Shown: piece after piece, positions 7,088 to 14,598 of the stretch
Numbering within the stretch: position 1 is the first letter of the stretch
Layout: every line of letters begins with the position of its first letter
Assembly (NCBI GenBank): GCA_016212825.1
Contig: JACRDS010000053.1
Coordinates: 1 to 43,098, forward strand
Direction: 5' to 3'
From: Elusimicrobiota bacterium
GTDB taxonomy: Bacteria > Elusimicrobiota > Elusimicrobia > UBA1565 > UBA9628
Length of the DNA: 43,098 nucleotides
The notes under the pieces: model-generated
What the model was told of the DNA's origin: nothing
Database searches by the model: none
The model's input: only the letters and a program-made list of their open reading frames with translations
Program-made: the position numbers and the translations under genes

Positions 7088-8779
7088 ACGGCCAAGAAAC
7101 GAGAGAAGGCGCCTTTCCGCCCCGGCCTGCGCTGCACGCCGGACACCAGCCACTGGGCGATCAACACCACGGTTCGCTGTCAGCAGCACTGCGTCTACTG
7201 CTTCGAGGGCAAGCGCGGCGGCCTCGGCGACGTCCCGGTGGCGGAGACCAAGCGGCTCATCGCGCGCGCGGCCCGCGAGGTCCCGGCGGTCATGTTCATG
7301 GGCGCCGAGCCCACGGCCAACCCCGCCCTGCCCGAGCTCCTCGCCTACGCCGCGGCCCGCGGCCTGAGCCCCGGCATCTCGACCAACGCCATCCGCCTCG
7401 CCGACGCCGGCTACCTCCGCCGCCTGCACGAGGCCGGGCTGCGGGCCATCGAGCTCTCCTTCCCCTACCCGGACCGGGACGTCTACTGCCGCATCACCGG
7501 CTCGCCGCCCGCGCTCTTCGCCCGCATCCTCCGGGCGCTCGAGAACATCGCGGCGCTCAACCGCTCCCTGCCCGAGGCGCGGCGCCACTTCGTCAACGTG
7601 AACCTCGTGGTCAGCGCCTTCAACGTGGAGCGGCTGCCGGAGGTCTACGCGAACCTGCGCGCCCGCCTGCCCGCCGGAGGCTACTCCATCAGCCACAAGC
7701 GCGTCAGCATACCGCGCGACGCGGACGAAGACGCCTTCCGGCGCGGCATCTACGTGCCGCTCGCGGTCCTGCGCCGGCGGCTGCCGCGGGCCGCGCGGCA
7801 GGCGCCGCCCGGCGTGCCCGTGGCCTTCCGCGACTTCCCGCTCTGCGCCCTGCCCGGCTGCGAGCGCCTGGACGCGGACCTCGCCTGCTGGCTCAACGAG
7901 GTGCGCGTCAAGCAGAACTTCTCCAGGCAGGAGCGGGTGGAGGACATGTACCCGGAGAGCCGGCGCCGCATCGCGCACATTTTCGACTGGCTCTGCGACG
8001 CCTGCGGCCTCGAGCCCATCTGCCGCTCCCGTCAGCTCTTCCGCCAGGCCGGCGCCGACCCCGAGCACGCGCCCCGGCCCCTGCTGGGCTCCGTCCCGCC
8101 GCGTCTGGAGCGCTGGGTCCGGTCCCAGGCGCCCGCCTGCTGCGGCTGGGAAGGCCGGCTCCCGGAGACGGCGGAGGGCTGGACCCTGCGCGAACTGGCG
8201 CGCCGGCTCCCGGAGGGCCGACTGCCCGGCTCGCGGCTGGGCTGGGAGCCCCTCGAGCGGGGCATCCTGCGGCTGAGCGGCGGGGGCCGCGAAGCCCGGG
8301 TGCGCCTGGAGTGGAACGCGCGGGGGCGCCGGGCCGCGTTTTCCGGACCCGGGGCGCCGGCCTGGGCTTCACCCGGCGTCCGGGCCCTGCGGGACGCCCT
8401 GCGCCGCCTGCCTCCCTGTCCCGCGCGCTGCCTCAAAGCCGAGGCGACCGCCGCCGCGAAGCTGCCCGCGACCCTGGGGCGGCTCCTGCGGGGACTCCAG
8501 GCCCGCCTGCCCAGCGCGGAGCCTTCCGGGCCGCGCCTCGTGAAGGCCTTCGCGGACGGGACCGAGCCGTGCCTGTGGATACGGGCCGAGGCCCCGGACG
8601 GCGCGGCGGTCCAGGCCCGCGTCTTCGTCGTGAAGGACGACCCGCGGGGCCTCTGCGCGGCGCGCGTCGGCCCGTTCGGGATCTCTTTGTCCGCCCCACC
8701 CCCGCTCCACGGGCAGGTCGTGGCGGCGGTCGCGGCTGCGGTGCGCGCCGCGTCCCGGAGGGGGGGGGCCGCTCCGTGA
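7088..8779 (+). CDS. Radical SAM protein with large C-terminal extension
   Basis: The frame is open from 7073 after a TAG, yet has no ATG or GTG before the essential cluster motif. CQQHCVYC (CX3CX2C, binding the 4Fe-4S cluster that cleaves S-adenosylmethionine) starts at 7178. The nearest conventional start, GTG 7238, would delete it. ACG 7088 gives the natural-looking N-terminus MAKKREKAPFRPGLRC and sits 6 nt after TATAAT. The radical SAM barrel covers about residues 20-260 (FMGAEPTANP equals the GGEP strand; GISTNA). A Cys-rich stretch CDACGLEPICRS near residue 310 may bind an auxiliary cluster. The C-terminal 250 residues are unassigned. The stop overlaps the GTG of the PP-loop gene (GTGA), so the pair almost certainly acts together. 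The substrate is unknown. Confidence 0.8.
   Translation, partial: TAKKREKAPFRPGLRCTPDTSHWAINTTVRCQQHCVYCFEGKRGGLGDVPVAETKRLIARAAREVPAVMFMGAEPTANPALPELLAYAAARGLSPGISTNAIRLADAGYLRRLHEAGLRAIELSFPYPDRDVYCRITGSPPALFARILRALENIAALNRSLPEARRHFVNVNLVVSAFNVERLPEVYANLRARLPAGGYSISHKRVSIPRDADEDAFRRGIYVPLAVLRRRLPRAARQAPPGVPVAFRDFPLCALPGCERLDADLACWLNEVRVKQNFSRQERVEDMYPESRRRIAHIFDWLCDACGLEPICRSRQLFRQAGADPEHAPRPLLGSVPPRLERWVRSQAPACCGWEGRLPETAEGWTLRELARRLPEGRLPGSRLGWEPLERGILRLSGGGREARVRLEWNARGRRAAFSGPGAPAWASPGVRALRDALRRLPPCPARCLKAEATAAAKLPATLGRLLRGLQARLPSAEPSGPRLVKAFADGTEPCLWIRAEAPDGAAVQARVFVVKDDPRGLCAARVGPFGISLSAPPPLHGQVVAAVAAAVRAASRRGGAAP
8760..8768 (+). other. G9 homopolymer, ribosome site and possible slippage site
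   Basis: Nine consecutive G, preceded by GGA, lie 7 nt before the GTG start of the downstream gene and so can act as its Shine-Dalgarno. The run is also the last codons of the radical SAM gene. A -1 slip here moves the reading frame into the PP-loop frame, which is open from 8311 to 10083. Confidence 0.45.
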
Positions 8780-10083
8780 AGGTGGATGTGAAGCGGGCCG
8801 GGCGGGGCTTTCGCTACGCCCTGGAGCCCGAGCGCGGCGACCCCCGCGAGGCCCGCAGGTCCTTCGCGGACAGCCCGGACGCCCTGCGCCTGGTGCGCCG
8901 CGAGTACCGCGTCGAACTGCCCCCCGCCTTCACGGGCATCCATCCCGACGCCCATGCCGCCGCGGTCTGGCACGCCCTGCGGCCGTTCGTGAAGTCGCGC
9001 CTGCGCCTGCCCTTCGCGGTCTCCGGCGGTTTCGCCCGGGAGATGCGGGACCTGCACGGGGTCGCCATCGAGCCGGTGAGCCGCCGCCAGCCTCCCCGCC
9101 GGCCCCCGGGGAAGGTCGTGCCCGCGCTGCTCTTCTCCGGGGGCATGGACTCGATGGCCGCCAGCATCCTCCTGCCCCGGCGCGCGCACCACCTCTTCCT
9201 GGACCGCATCCCCCACCGGGAGAGCTGCCCCGGGGCGGATGCCCTCGTCGACCTGGAGCGGCAGAGACAGGCCTGCGCCTGCGTGCGCCGCGCCGGGAGC
9301 CCGGTGCACGCCACGGCCGACGACCACGAGCACCTCTTCTCCCCCTACCCGGCGTGGCATTCCAACATGGCCCTGCTGTCCGCGCTCTATATGGCCGACT
9401 CGCTGGGCCTGAGCGTCGTGGACCAGGGCGAGGTCCTCGACGCGATCTGCTTCCAGGGCTACTACGCCGGCCGGGTCTCAAGCTGGCGGATGCGGCCCAT
9501 GCGCGCGCGGCCGCTGCGGTCGGGGCCGCCCGACCTGCGGGATTTCCTGGCCGCGGCCGGCCTGGCCAGGGCCAACTGCATCGCGGGCCTCTCGGAGGTT
9601 GCGACCACCGCGATCGTGGCGCGCAGCCGCCGCCGCGGCCGGTCCTACTCCTGCTACTACGCCTCCGGCGGGAGCTTCTGCATGCGCTGCGACAAGTGCT
9701 TCAAGAAGCTGCTCCTGCGCCATATCGCCGACGGCCGCGAGGTCCCGGAGGAGCTCTTCGAGAGGTTCCTGTCCGTCCCCCGCCTGGCCGCCGTCTTCCG
9801 GCGTCCCTATCTCGACTGGCACCATGTCTGGTACTACCTGTTCCAGAACCTCCGGTGCCGGCACTGGTTCGCCCGCGAGCTGAGCCGGCAGGCGCGCGCC
9901 GGGCCCGACCTGTCCGCCCTGGAGAAGTGGTATCCGAAGGCCATCGCGGAGCTGGAGCCCCAGTACGCCGGCGAGGTCCTCTCGGCCATCCAGGAGCGCG
10001 TCGGCGTCATGACGGACCGCGAGGCCGCCGCGCTCGAGGCCGTCGAGGTCCCGCCCCTGCGCGCGCCGGCTTTGCGCGCCTAG
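8776..10083 (+). CDS. QueC-like PP-loop ATP pyrophosphatase family protein
   Basis: This 435-residue protein has a PP-loop ATP-binding motif, LLFSGGMDSMAAS near residue 120, that adenylates a substrate carboxylate, thiol or amide. Near residue 295 it has C-x9-C-x2-C-x2-C (CYYASGGSFCMRCDKC), like the structural zinc site at the C-terminal side of QueC. Between them are HSNMALLSALYMADSLG and VVDQGEVLDAIC. The protein is about twice QueC length, with an unassigned N-terminal 110 residues and a C-terminal helical domain (WHHVWYYLFQNL). GTG 8776 overlaps the upstream TGA. A radical SAM enzyme paired with a QueC-like ligase recalls QueE/QueC of deazapurine synthesis, but neither sequence is a standard QueE or QueC. 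An unrecognised modification pathway is more likely. Confidence 0.75.
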   Translation: MKVDVKRAGRGFRYALEPERGDPREARRSFADSPDALRLVRREYRVELPPAFTGIHPDAHAAAVWHALRPFVKSRLRLPFAVSGGFAREMRDLHGVAIEPVSRRQPPRRPPGKVVPALLFSGGMDSMAASILLPRRAHHLFLDRIPHRESCPGADALVDLERQRQACACVRRAGSPVHATADDHEHLFSPYPAWHSNMALLSALYMADSLGLSVVDQGEVLDAICFQGYYAGRVSSWRMRPMRARPLRSGPPDLRDFLAAAGLARANCIAGLSEVATTAIVARSRRRGRSYSCYYASGGSFCMRCDKCFKKLLLRHIADGREVPEELFERFLSVPRLAAVFRRPYLDWHHVWYYLFQNLRCRHWFARELSRQARAGPDLSALEKWYPKAIAELEPQYAGEVLSAIQERVGVMTDREAAALEAVEVPPLRAPALRA

Positions 10084-10092
10084 GCCTTCCGG

Positions 10093-10108
10093 CCCAGGCG
10101 CGGCTGGG
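10093..10108 (+). terminator. Weak hairpin after the PP-loop gene
   Basis: CCCAG-GCGCGG-CTGGG forms a 5-bp GC stem 9 nt after the stop. There is no T-tract, so intrinsic termination is doubtful. The 14-mer GGCCCAGGCGCGGC recurs at the hairpin after the next gene. Confidence 0.2.
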
Positions 10109-10129
10109 TATTCCGGGCTAAGCTCGTGC

Positions 10130-10135
10130 TATAAT
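10130..10135 (+). promoter_or_regulatory. -10 element of the carboxypeptidase gene
   Basis: TATAAT lies 39 nt before the ATG at 10175, leaving a leader with a good AAGGAG site at 10163-10168. It is only 3 nt from an upstream in-frame ATG (10139), too close to precede that codon in the transcript. This supports the downstream start. Confidence 0.45.
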
Positions 10136-10174
10136 CTGATGGTCCCTTCACGGCAGAACCCCAAGGAGATCCCG

Positions 10175-11458
10175 ATGCCGAGAATCCTCTTCGCCCTGGC
10201 TTTCGCCTTCTGCGCCGCCGCGCCTGCCGCCGCCGACCCGGGCATCCGCTCCGACGAATCCAACCAGTCGCTCTCCCGACTCAAGGAGCAGGCCAAGGCC
10301 GACGAACTGCCCAAGGTCGACGAGCCCGCCGGGGCCGCGGTGGAGCAGCGCTACTGGGTCGTCATCAAGGCCGGCACGCGTCAGCAGCGCACGGCCATCG
10401 CCACCGCGGGCATGGCCATCGAGGAGGTGAAGTCCGACCGAGTCTCCGGCACGGCGCACATCAAGACCATCCAGGCCCTGCAGGCCGCCGGCTTCGAGGT
10501 GTTGTTCAAGGAGAACCTGGTCAAGTGGTCCAAGGACTTCCCGCCGCAGGACAAGGCCTATCACGACTTCGCCCGCATGAAGGCGGCGCTCGACGCCGTG
10601 GTCAAGGCCAGCCCGAGGGTGGCGTCCCTGTTCTCCATCGGCAAGAGCTGGCAGGGCCGCGAGATTTGGGCCCTGCGCTTCAACACCACCGAGTCCGGGA
10701 CCAAGCCCAGCCGCAAGCCCGGCGCCGTCTTCGTCAGCGACCACCACGCCCGGGAGCATCTCAGCGTGGAGATGCTCATCAAGATCGCGGAGCACCTCTC
10801 GGCGCGCAGGGAGGACCCGGCCGTCAAGCGGCTGCTGGATGCGCGCGACATCTACGTCATACCCATGCTCAACCCGGACGGCGCCGAGTACGACATCTCC
10901 ACGGGCCAGTACAAGTGGCACCGCAAGAACATGCGCGTCAATCCGGACCAGGAGCTCGGGGTGGACCTCAACCGCAACTACGATTTCCTCTTCGGCGGGG
11001 AGGGCTCCTCCGACCAGACTTACAGCGACACCTATCACGGCCCCAGCGCCTTCTCGGAGCCGGAGACCAAGGTCTTCAAGGACTTCCTGGACTCGCGGCC
11101 CAACGTGCGCACGCTCAACTCCCTGCACAGCTACGGCGCGCTCATCATGTACCCCTGGGGCGGCAAGGACGCTCCCATAGACGACGCGGCCGACCTCAAG
11201 GCCTTCCAGGCCATGGCCGGAGCCATGGCCCGGATGACCGGCTTCGGCGCCCAGCAGTCCAACGAGATGTACGTGGCCACCGGCGACTGCACGGACTGGG
11301 CCTATGACGCCCACAAGATATTCGCCTTCACCACGGAGCTGGGCGGCCGGGGCTTCTACCCCGGCGCCGCCGAGATCGACAAGGAGGCGCCGGGCCAGGT
11401 CCAGGCCGCCCTCTACATGATCGAGTACTCGGACGACCCGCGCCGCGCCGCGAGATAG
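10175..11458 (+). CDS. Secreted M14 zinc carboxypeptidase
   Basis: This 427-residue protein begins with a signal peptide (MPRILFALAFAFCAAAPAAA). A propeptide-like region to about residue 115 follows, then an M14 peptidase domain. Zinc ligands are in DHHAREHLSVE (HxxE) near residue 190 and His in LNSLHSYG. Substrate-binding NPDGAEYD and DLNRNYDF (Asn-Arg) are present, and the catalytic Glu is in FTTELGGRGFYPG. It would remove C-terminal residues from peptides outside the cytoplasm. ATG 10175 is preferred because AAGGAG lies 6 nt upstream and the signal peptide starts there; the ATG at 10139 adds a polar extension. It appears to be monocistronic. Confidence 0.93.
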   Translation: MPRILFALAFAFCAAAPAAADPGIRSDESNQSLSRLKEQAKADELPKVDEPAGAAVEQRYWVVIKAGTRQQRTAIATAGMAIEEVKSDRVSGTAHIKTIQALQAAGFEVLFKENLVKWSKDFPPQDKAYHDFARMKAALDAVVKASPRVASLFSIGKSWQGREIWALRFNTTESGTKPSRKPGAVFVSDHHAREHLSVEMLIKIAEHLSARREDPAVKRLLDARDIYVIPMLNPDGAEYDISTGQYKWHRKNMRVNPDQELGVDLNRNYDFLFGGEGSSDQTYSDTYHGPSAFSEPETKVFKDFLDSRPNVRTLNSLHSYGALIMYPWGGKDAPIDDAADLKAFQAMAGAMARMTGFGAQQSNEMYVATGDCTDWAYDAHKIFAFTTELGGRGFYPGAAEIDKEAPGQVQAALYMIEYSDDPRRAAR

Positions 11459-11467
11459 GACCTCGGG

Positions 11468-11494
11468 CCCAGGCGCGGCCTCCGGCGGCCTGGG
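11468..11494 (+). terminator. GC-rich hairpin after the carboxypeptidase gene
   Basis: CCCAGGC and GCCTGGG form a 7-bp stem with a 13-nt loop, 9 nt after the stop. A T-tract is absent, so this is only a possible terminator or mRNA-stabilising hairpin. Confidence 0.3.
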
Positions 11495-11551
11495 ACTTCT
11501 GCCGCTGCCGCGATAGGGCTTTTGCCGCAGGCGCAGGAGGCGCGGCCGCGC

Positions 11552-11557
11552 TATGAT
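11552..11557 (+). promoter_or_regulatory. -10 element for the 11565 gene, leaderless geometry
   Basis: TATGAT ends 7 nt before GTG 11565. The ATG within TATGAT itself (11553) is in frame but would lie upstream of the transcription start. Confidence 0.35.
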
Positions 11558-11564
11558 ATCCCCT

Positions 11565-12431
11565 GTGCGGTTGAGCCTGCTCTCATTAGCCTTGCTCCTG
11601 ACGGCCTCTTCCCGGGCCGCCCTGCCCGAGTTCCAGGTCGGGCTCCCCGCGCTCGACTGGGCCGCGTTCAAACCCGCCTCGCCCGCTCTGGCGCAGGCGC
11701 CGGCGCGGGTCCCCCTGCAGTCGCTGGGAGAGCCGCTCTACTCGGTCCCGCTGCCGTCCCTGCTCAACAACATCCGGGCGGCGCCGGCGGTCATCCAGGC
11801 CGGGGCGGCGAGGGTCCATGTCTTCGGCGACAAGAGCCAGAACAAGGGGACTTGGTTCCTCGGCTTCGCCGTCGAAAGCGGCGGCGTGGCCTTCAGGAAC
11901 GGCAAGAAGATGCTGCGCTACAAGGCGGGGGGGATCCTGCCCGTGAAAGGCGGTTCCGCGCAGGTGTCGGCGGGCGACCGGCAGTACACGGTCTACATCC
12001 AGGGCCAGCTCAAGAACCGGATGCAGAGCAAGGTGGTCTTCGAGCCGCGGGAGCCCGGGGCGCCCCGGACCGTGTTCACCGTGCAGCAGCTTTCCGAGGC
12101 CGCCTATCTGGCCGGCTATCCGGTGCGCCTCGGCGGCACCGAGTACCGCCTGCTCTATTCCGAGAACTTCCGCGAGGACGCGGCCGGCGAGTTCGCGGAG
12201 CTGACGGGCGACCGCTCCATCGTCCTGCTCAAGCGCGAGGGCGGGAGGTTCACGGGCCTGCACTGGTTCGAGCGCGACATCCCGAGGGACTCCGTGCTGG
12301 TGACGGCGCCGCGCGCGGCGAACTCGGACGACGCCTATGAACAGGGAGCCCTGGCTCTGGGCCTGCGCCTCGGACCTGCCGGGGAGCTGCTGGTCTACTA
12401 TCCGGCGACCCCGGCGGTCGCCGGGCACTGA
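11565..12431 (+). CDS. Secreted protein of unknown function
   Basis: From GTG 11565 the protein has 288 residues, beginning with a compact signal peptide (MRLSLLSLALLLTASSRA). A longer start at ATG 11553 adds four residues and has AGGAGG 12 nt upstream, so it cannot be excluded. The mature part has a Pro/Ala-rich segment to about residue 60. It is then mostly beta-strand: KGTWFLGFAVESGGVAF, QYTVYIQGQLKNRMQSKVVF, EYRLLYSENF. No enzyme motif or family is recognised. The pattern of signal peptide, Ala/Pro linker and beta-rich domain resembles the protein at the left edge of the window. Its 3' end overlaps the convergent MFS gene by 34 bp. Confidence 0.75.
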   Translation: MRLSLLSLALLLTASSRAALPEFQVGLPALDWAAFKPASPALAQAPARVPLQSLGEPLYSVPLPSLLNNIRAAPAVIQAGAARVHVFGDKSQNKGTWFLGFAVESGGVAFRNGKKMLRYKAGGILPVKGGSAQVSAGDRQYTVYIQGQLKNRMQSKVVFEPREPGAPRTVFTVQQLSEAAYLAGYPVRLGGTEYRLLYSENFREDAAGEFAELTGDRSIVLLKREGGRFTGLHWFERDIPRDSVLVTAPRAANSDDAYEQGALALGLRLGPAGELLVYYPATPAVAGH

Positions 12432-13684
12432 GCGGGGCTATCAGCCGGATCCGCGGCCAGGCTGGCCCGGCGCAGCTCGGGAAAGAGCCGGGACCACAGG
12501 GCCACGACCAAGAGGGTGCCCGCCCCTCCCAGCACCACCGCGGGCACGGTGCCGAACCACTGGGCCGTGAGGCCGGATTCGAACTGGCCCAGCTCGTTGG
12601 AGGCGCCGATGAAGACCATGTTGACGGCGCTGACGCGGCCGCGCATCCGGTCCGGGGTCTGGAGCTGGACGATGGTTCCGCGCACCACAATGCTGACCAT
12701 GTCGCAGGCTCCGGCCAGGAGCAGGGCGGCCAAAGAGAGGGGCAGGGAGCGCGAGAGGCCGAAGACGATGGTGAAGAGTCCGAAGCCGCAGACGCACAGG
12801 AGCATGACGGCGCCGGCGCGGCGTCCCAGGGGGCGGTGCGCCAGGGCCACGGCGGTCAGGACGGCCCCGACGCCGGGCGCGCTGCGCAGCAGGCCCAGCC
12901 CCCAGGGGCCGGTGTGCAGGATGTCGCGCGCGTACACGGGCAAGAGCGCCGCCGCGCCGCCGAGCAGGACGGCGAAGAGGTCCAGGGAGACCGCGCCCAG
13001 GATGGTCTTGCGCTCCCAGAGATAGGCCAGTCCGGCCAGGAGCGGCTCCCGGCCGGTCGGCTCCGGGGGCGCGGGGGCCTTCGTGAGGCGTATGGCGGCG
13101 ATGCAGGCGGCGGCGGCGGCGAGGCCCGCGGCGGAGGCCGCGTAGACGGCGTGCGGGCCGCCGGCCCAGCCGTAGATCAGCCCTCCTAAAGACGGCCCCA
13201 GGATGGTCCCCGCCTGGAAGATGGATGAGGTCCAGGCCACGGCGTTGGGGAAGTGCTCCGCGGGGACCAGCAGGGGCAGGAAGGCCTGGCCCGCCGGGCC
13301 GTAGAAGGCGCGCACGAGCCCGAAGAGGACGAGGACCATGTAGATGGGACGGACCGAGGCGGGACCGGTCCACGCCAGGCCGAAGAAAAGCAGGGAGCAT
13401 AGGGCGAAGCCGGCCAGGCATAGGAGCAGGATGCTGCGGCGGGGGAAGCGGTCGGCGGCGTGCCCGGTCCAGGGGAAGAGGAGGATGCCCGGCAGGAACT
13501 GGATGAGGCCGACGAGCCCCAGGTCCAGAGGCCGGCGGGTGATCTCATAGACCTGCCAGCCCAGGGCCACGGACTGCATCTCCACGGCGACGATGCCCAG
13601 GAACCGGGCCGCCTGGTGGTACCGGAAGTTGGGATAGCGGAAGGCGGCGCGCGAGTCGGCCGGGTCCTGGTGTGGGTGGGAGAT
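12398..13684 (-). CDS. MFS transporter, EntS/MFS_3-like exporter
   Basis: A 12-helix major facilitator. The motif A-like loop GHAADRFPRRSILL lies near residue 80. GQAFLPLLVPAEHFPNAVAW, GPSLGGLIYGWAGG and MRGRVSAVNMVFIGASNELGQFESG are typical of the EntS/MFS_3 group of efflux proteins. The first canonical start, GTG 13585, would remove most of helix 1. The frame is open to a TAG at 13694-13696 and encodes the expected N-terminus (FRYPNFRYHQAARFLGIVAVE). The only candidate consistent with the local promoter is ATC 13684, exactly 6 nt after a TAGAAT; that start is inference (428 residues). The ATG at 13692 is in another frame. Substrate unknown. Confidence 0.8.
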   Translation of the reverse strand: MSHPHQDPADSRAAFRYPNFRYHQAARFLGIVAVEMQSVALGWQVYEITRRPLDLGLVGLIQFLPGILLFPWTGHAADRFPRRSILLLCLAGFALCSLLFFGLAWTGPASVRPIYMVLVLFGLVRAFYGPAGQAFLPLLVPAEHFPNAVAWTSSIFQAGTILGPSLGGLIYGWAGGPHAVYAASAAGLAAAAACIAAIRLTKAPAPPEPTGREPLLAGLAYLWERKTILGAVSLDLFAVLLGGAAALLPVYARDILHTGPWGLGLLRSAPGVGAVLTAVALAHRPLGRRAGAVMLLCVCGFGLFTIVFGLSRSLPLSLAALLLAGACDMVSIVVRGTIVQLQTPDRMRGRVSAVNMVFIGASNELGQFESGLTAQWFGTVPAVVLGGAGTLLVVALWSRLFPELRRASLAADPADSPAQCPATAGVAG

Positions 13685-13690
13685 GGCCTC

Positions 13691-13696
13691 ATTCTA
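13691..13696 (-). promoter_or_regulatory. -10 element for the MFS gene, leaderless geometry
   Basis: TAGAAT on the minus strand is followed by GAGGCC and then the in-frame ATC at 13684. It lies 18 bp from the divergent nitroreductase -10. Confidence 0.35.
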
Positions 13697-13714
13697 CCAA
13701 AGCCGGGGGTTTGG

Positions 13715-13720
13715 TATCAT
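13715..13720 (+). promoter_or_regulatory. -10 element for the nitroreductase gene, leaderless geometry
   Basis: TATCAT ends 5 nt before ATG 13726. No Shine-Dalgarno is present between them. Confidence 0.35.
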
Positions 13721-13725
13721 GTCGC

Positions 13726-14598
13726 ATGGCCATGGACGGGAAGATCTCCATCGACGCGGCGAAGTGCACGGACTGCGGCCTCTGCGCCCAGGTCTGCTTC
13801 CTCAATTATGAGAAGGGGGAGGACGGGAAGGTCCGTCCCAAGGAGGGTCTGCTGTGCTGCGCGGCCTGCGGGCATTGCGCGGCGGTCTGCCCGGTCGGAG
13901 CCATCACCCACCCGCTCTTGCCGGCCGGCGCCTGCGAGCCTCTCCATGAGGCGGACCGCCCGACCTACGAGCAGTATATGGGGTTCCTCAGGATGCGCCG
14001 CTCCCGGCGCGAGTTCAAGGACCAGCCGGTGCCGCGCGAGGCCATCGCCAAGCTCCTGGCCGCGGCCAACCAAGCGCCCAACGGCCTCAACCGGCACAAC
14101 GTCCACTACACGGTCATCACGGACCGCGCCGTGCTCCGGGAGCTCAGCTCCCGGGTCCTGGCCGGGACCGGGAAGCTCATGGCCCTGCTGCGCAACCCCC
14201 TGGGCAAGGCCTTCTTCAGGTTCTTCAAGCCCGCGGTCTATCATGAGCTGCAGTTCTTCCTGCCCTTGATGGACCAGCTCGCCAGCCTTAAGTCCCGGGA
14301 CTTGGTCTGCTACGATGCTCCCTGCGCCATCCTGGTGCACACGGCCGAGGGCGACCTCTGCGGCCCGGAGGACGCGGTCTATGCCGCGGCCAACATCCAG
14401 TACGCGGCTGAGGCGCTCGGGCTGGGAACCTGCGTCATCGGCTTCATCACCAACCCGGTCAACGCGGACAAAGGGCTTAAGGCTCTGGTGCGCCTGCCGG
14501 ACGGGCACAAGGTCCACACCAGCCTGGTGGTCGGCTATCCGCAGTTCCGCTACCTGCGGGCCGCGGCCAAGGCCGCTCCGAAGGCCGACTACATCTAG
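13726..14598 (+). CDS. Ferredoxin-nitroreductase fusion protein
   Basis: This 290-residue protein has two modules. Residues 1-65 form a two-cluster 4Fe-4S ferredoxin domain (CTDCGLCAQVC and CCAACGHCAAVCPVGAI). From about residue 85 it is an FMN-binding nitroreductase fold (MRRSRREFKDQPVPREAI, AANQAPNGLNRHNVHYTVI, then a C-terminal GLGTCVIGFI and LPDGHKVHTSLVVGYP). Such fusions occur mainly in anaerobes, where the ferredoxin part passes electrons to the flavin. The substrate is unknown. ATG 13726 fits the local -10; ATG 13732 is possible. Its stop shares the palindrome CTAG with the convergent gene's stop. Confidence 0.9.
   Translation: MAMDGKISIDAAKCTDCGLCAQVCFLNYEKGEDGKVRPKEGLLCCAACGHCAAVCPVGAITHPLLPAGACEPLHEADRPTYEQYMGFLRMRRSRREFKDQPVPREAIAKLLAAANQAPNGLNRHNVHYTVITDRAVLRELSSRVLAGTGKLMALLRNPLGKAFFRFFKPAVYHELQFFLPLMDQLASLKSRDLVCYDAPCAILVHTAEGDLCGPEDAVYAAANIQYAAEALGLGTCVIGFITNPVNADKGLKALVRLPDGHKVHTSLVVGYPQFRYLRAAAKAAPKADYI

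Noticed and set aside
8311-8775. In-frame 5' extension of the PP-loop gene
   Set aside because: It overlaps the radical SAM coding region in another frame, is Arg/Pro-rich, and the GTGA junction gives a better start. It matters only as the open frame for possible slippage.
7088-10083. Assignment as queE and queC
   Set aside because: The cluster-binding and PP-loop motifs fit only at superfamily level, lengths are far too great, and no other queuosine genes are present.
10139-10174. Upstream ATG for the carboxypeptidase
   Set aside because: It begins 3 nt after the -10 hexamer, lacks a ribosome site, and puts a polar tail before the signal peptide.
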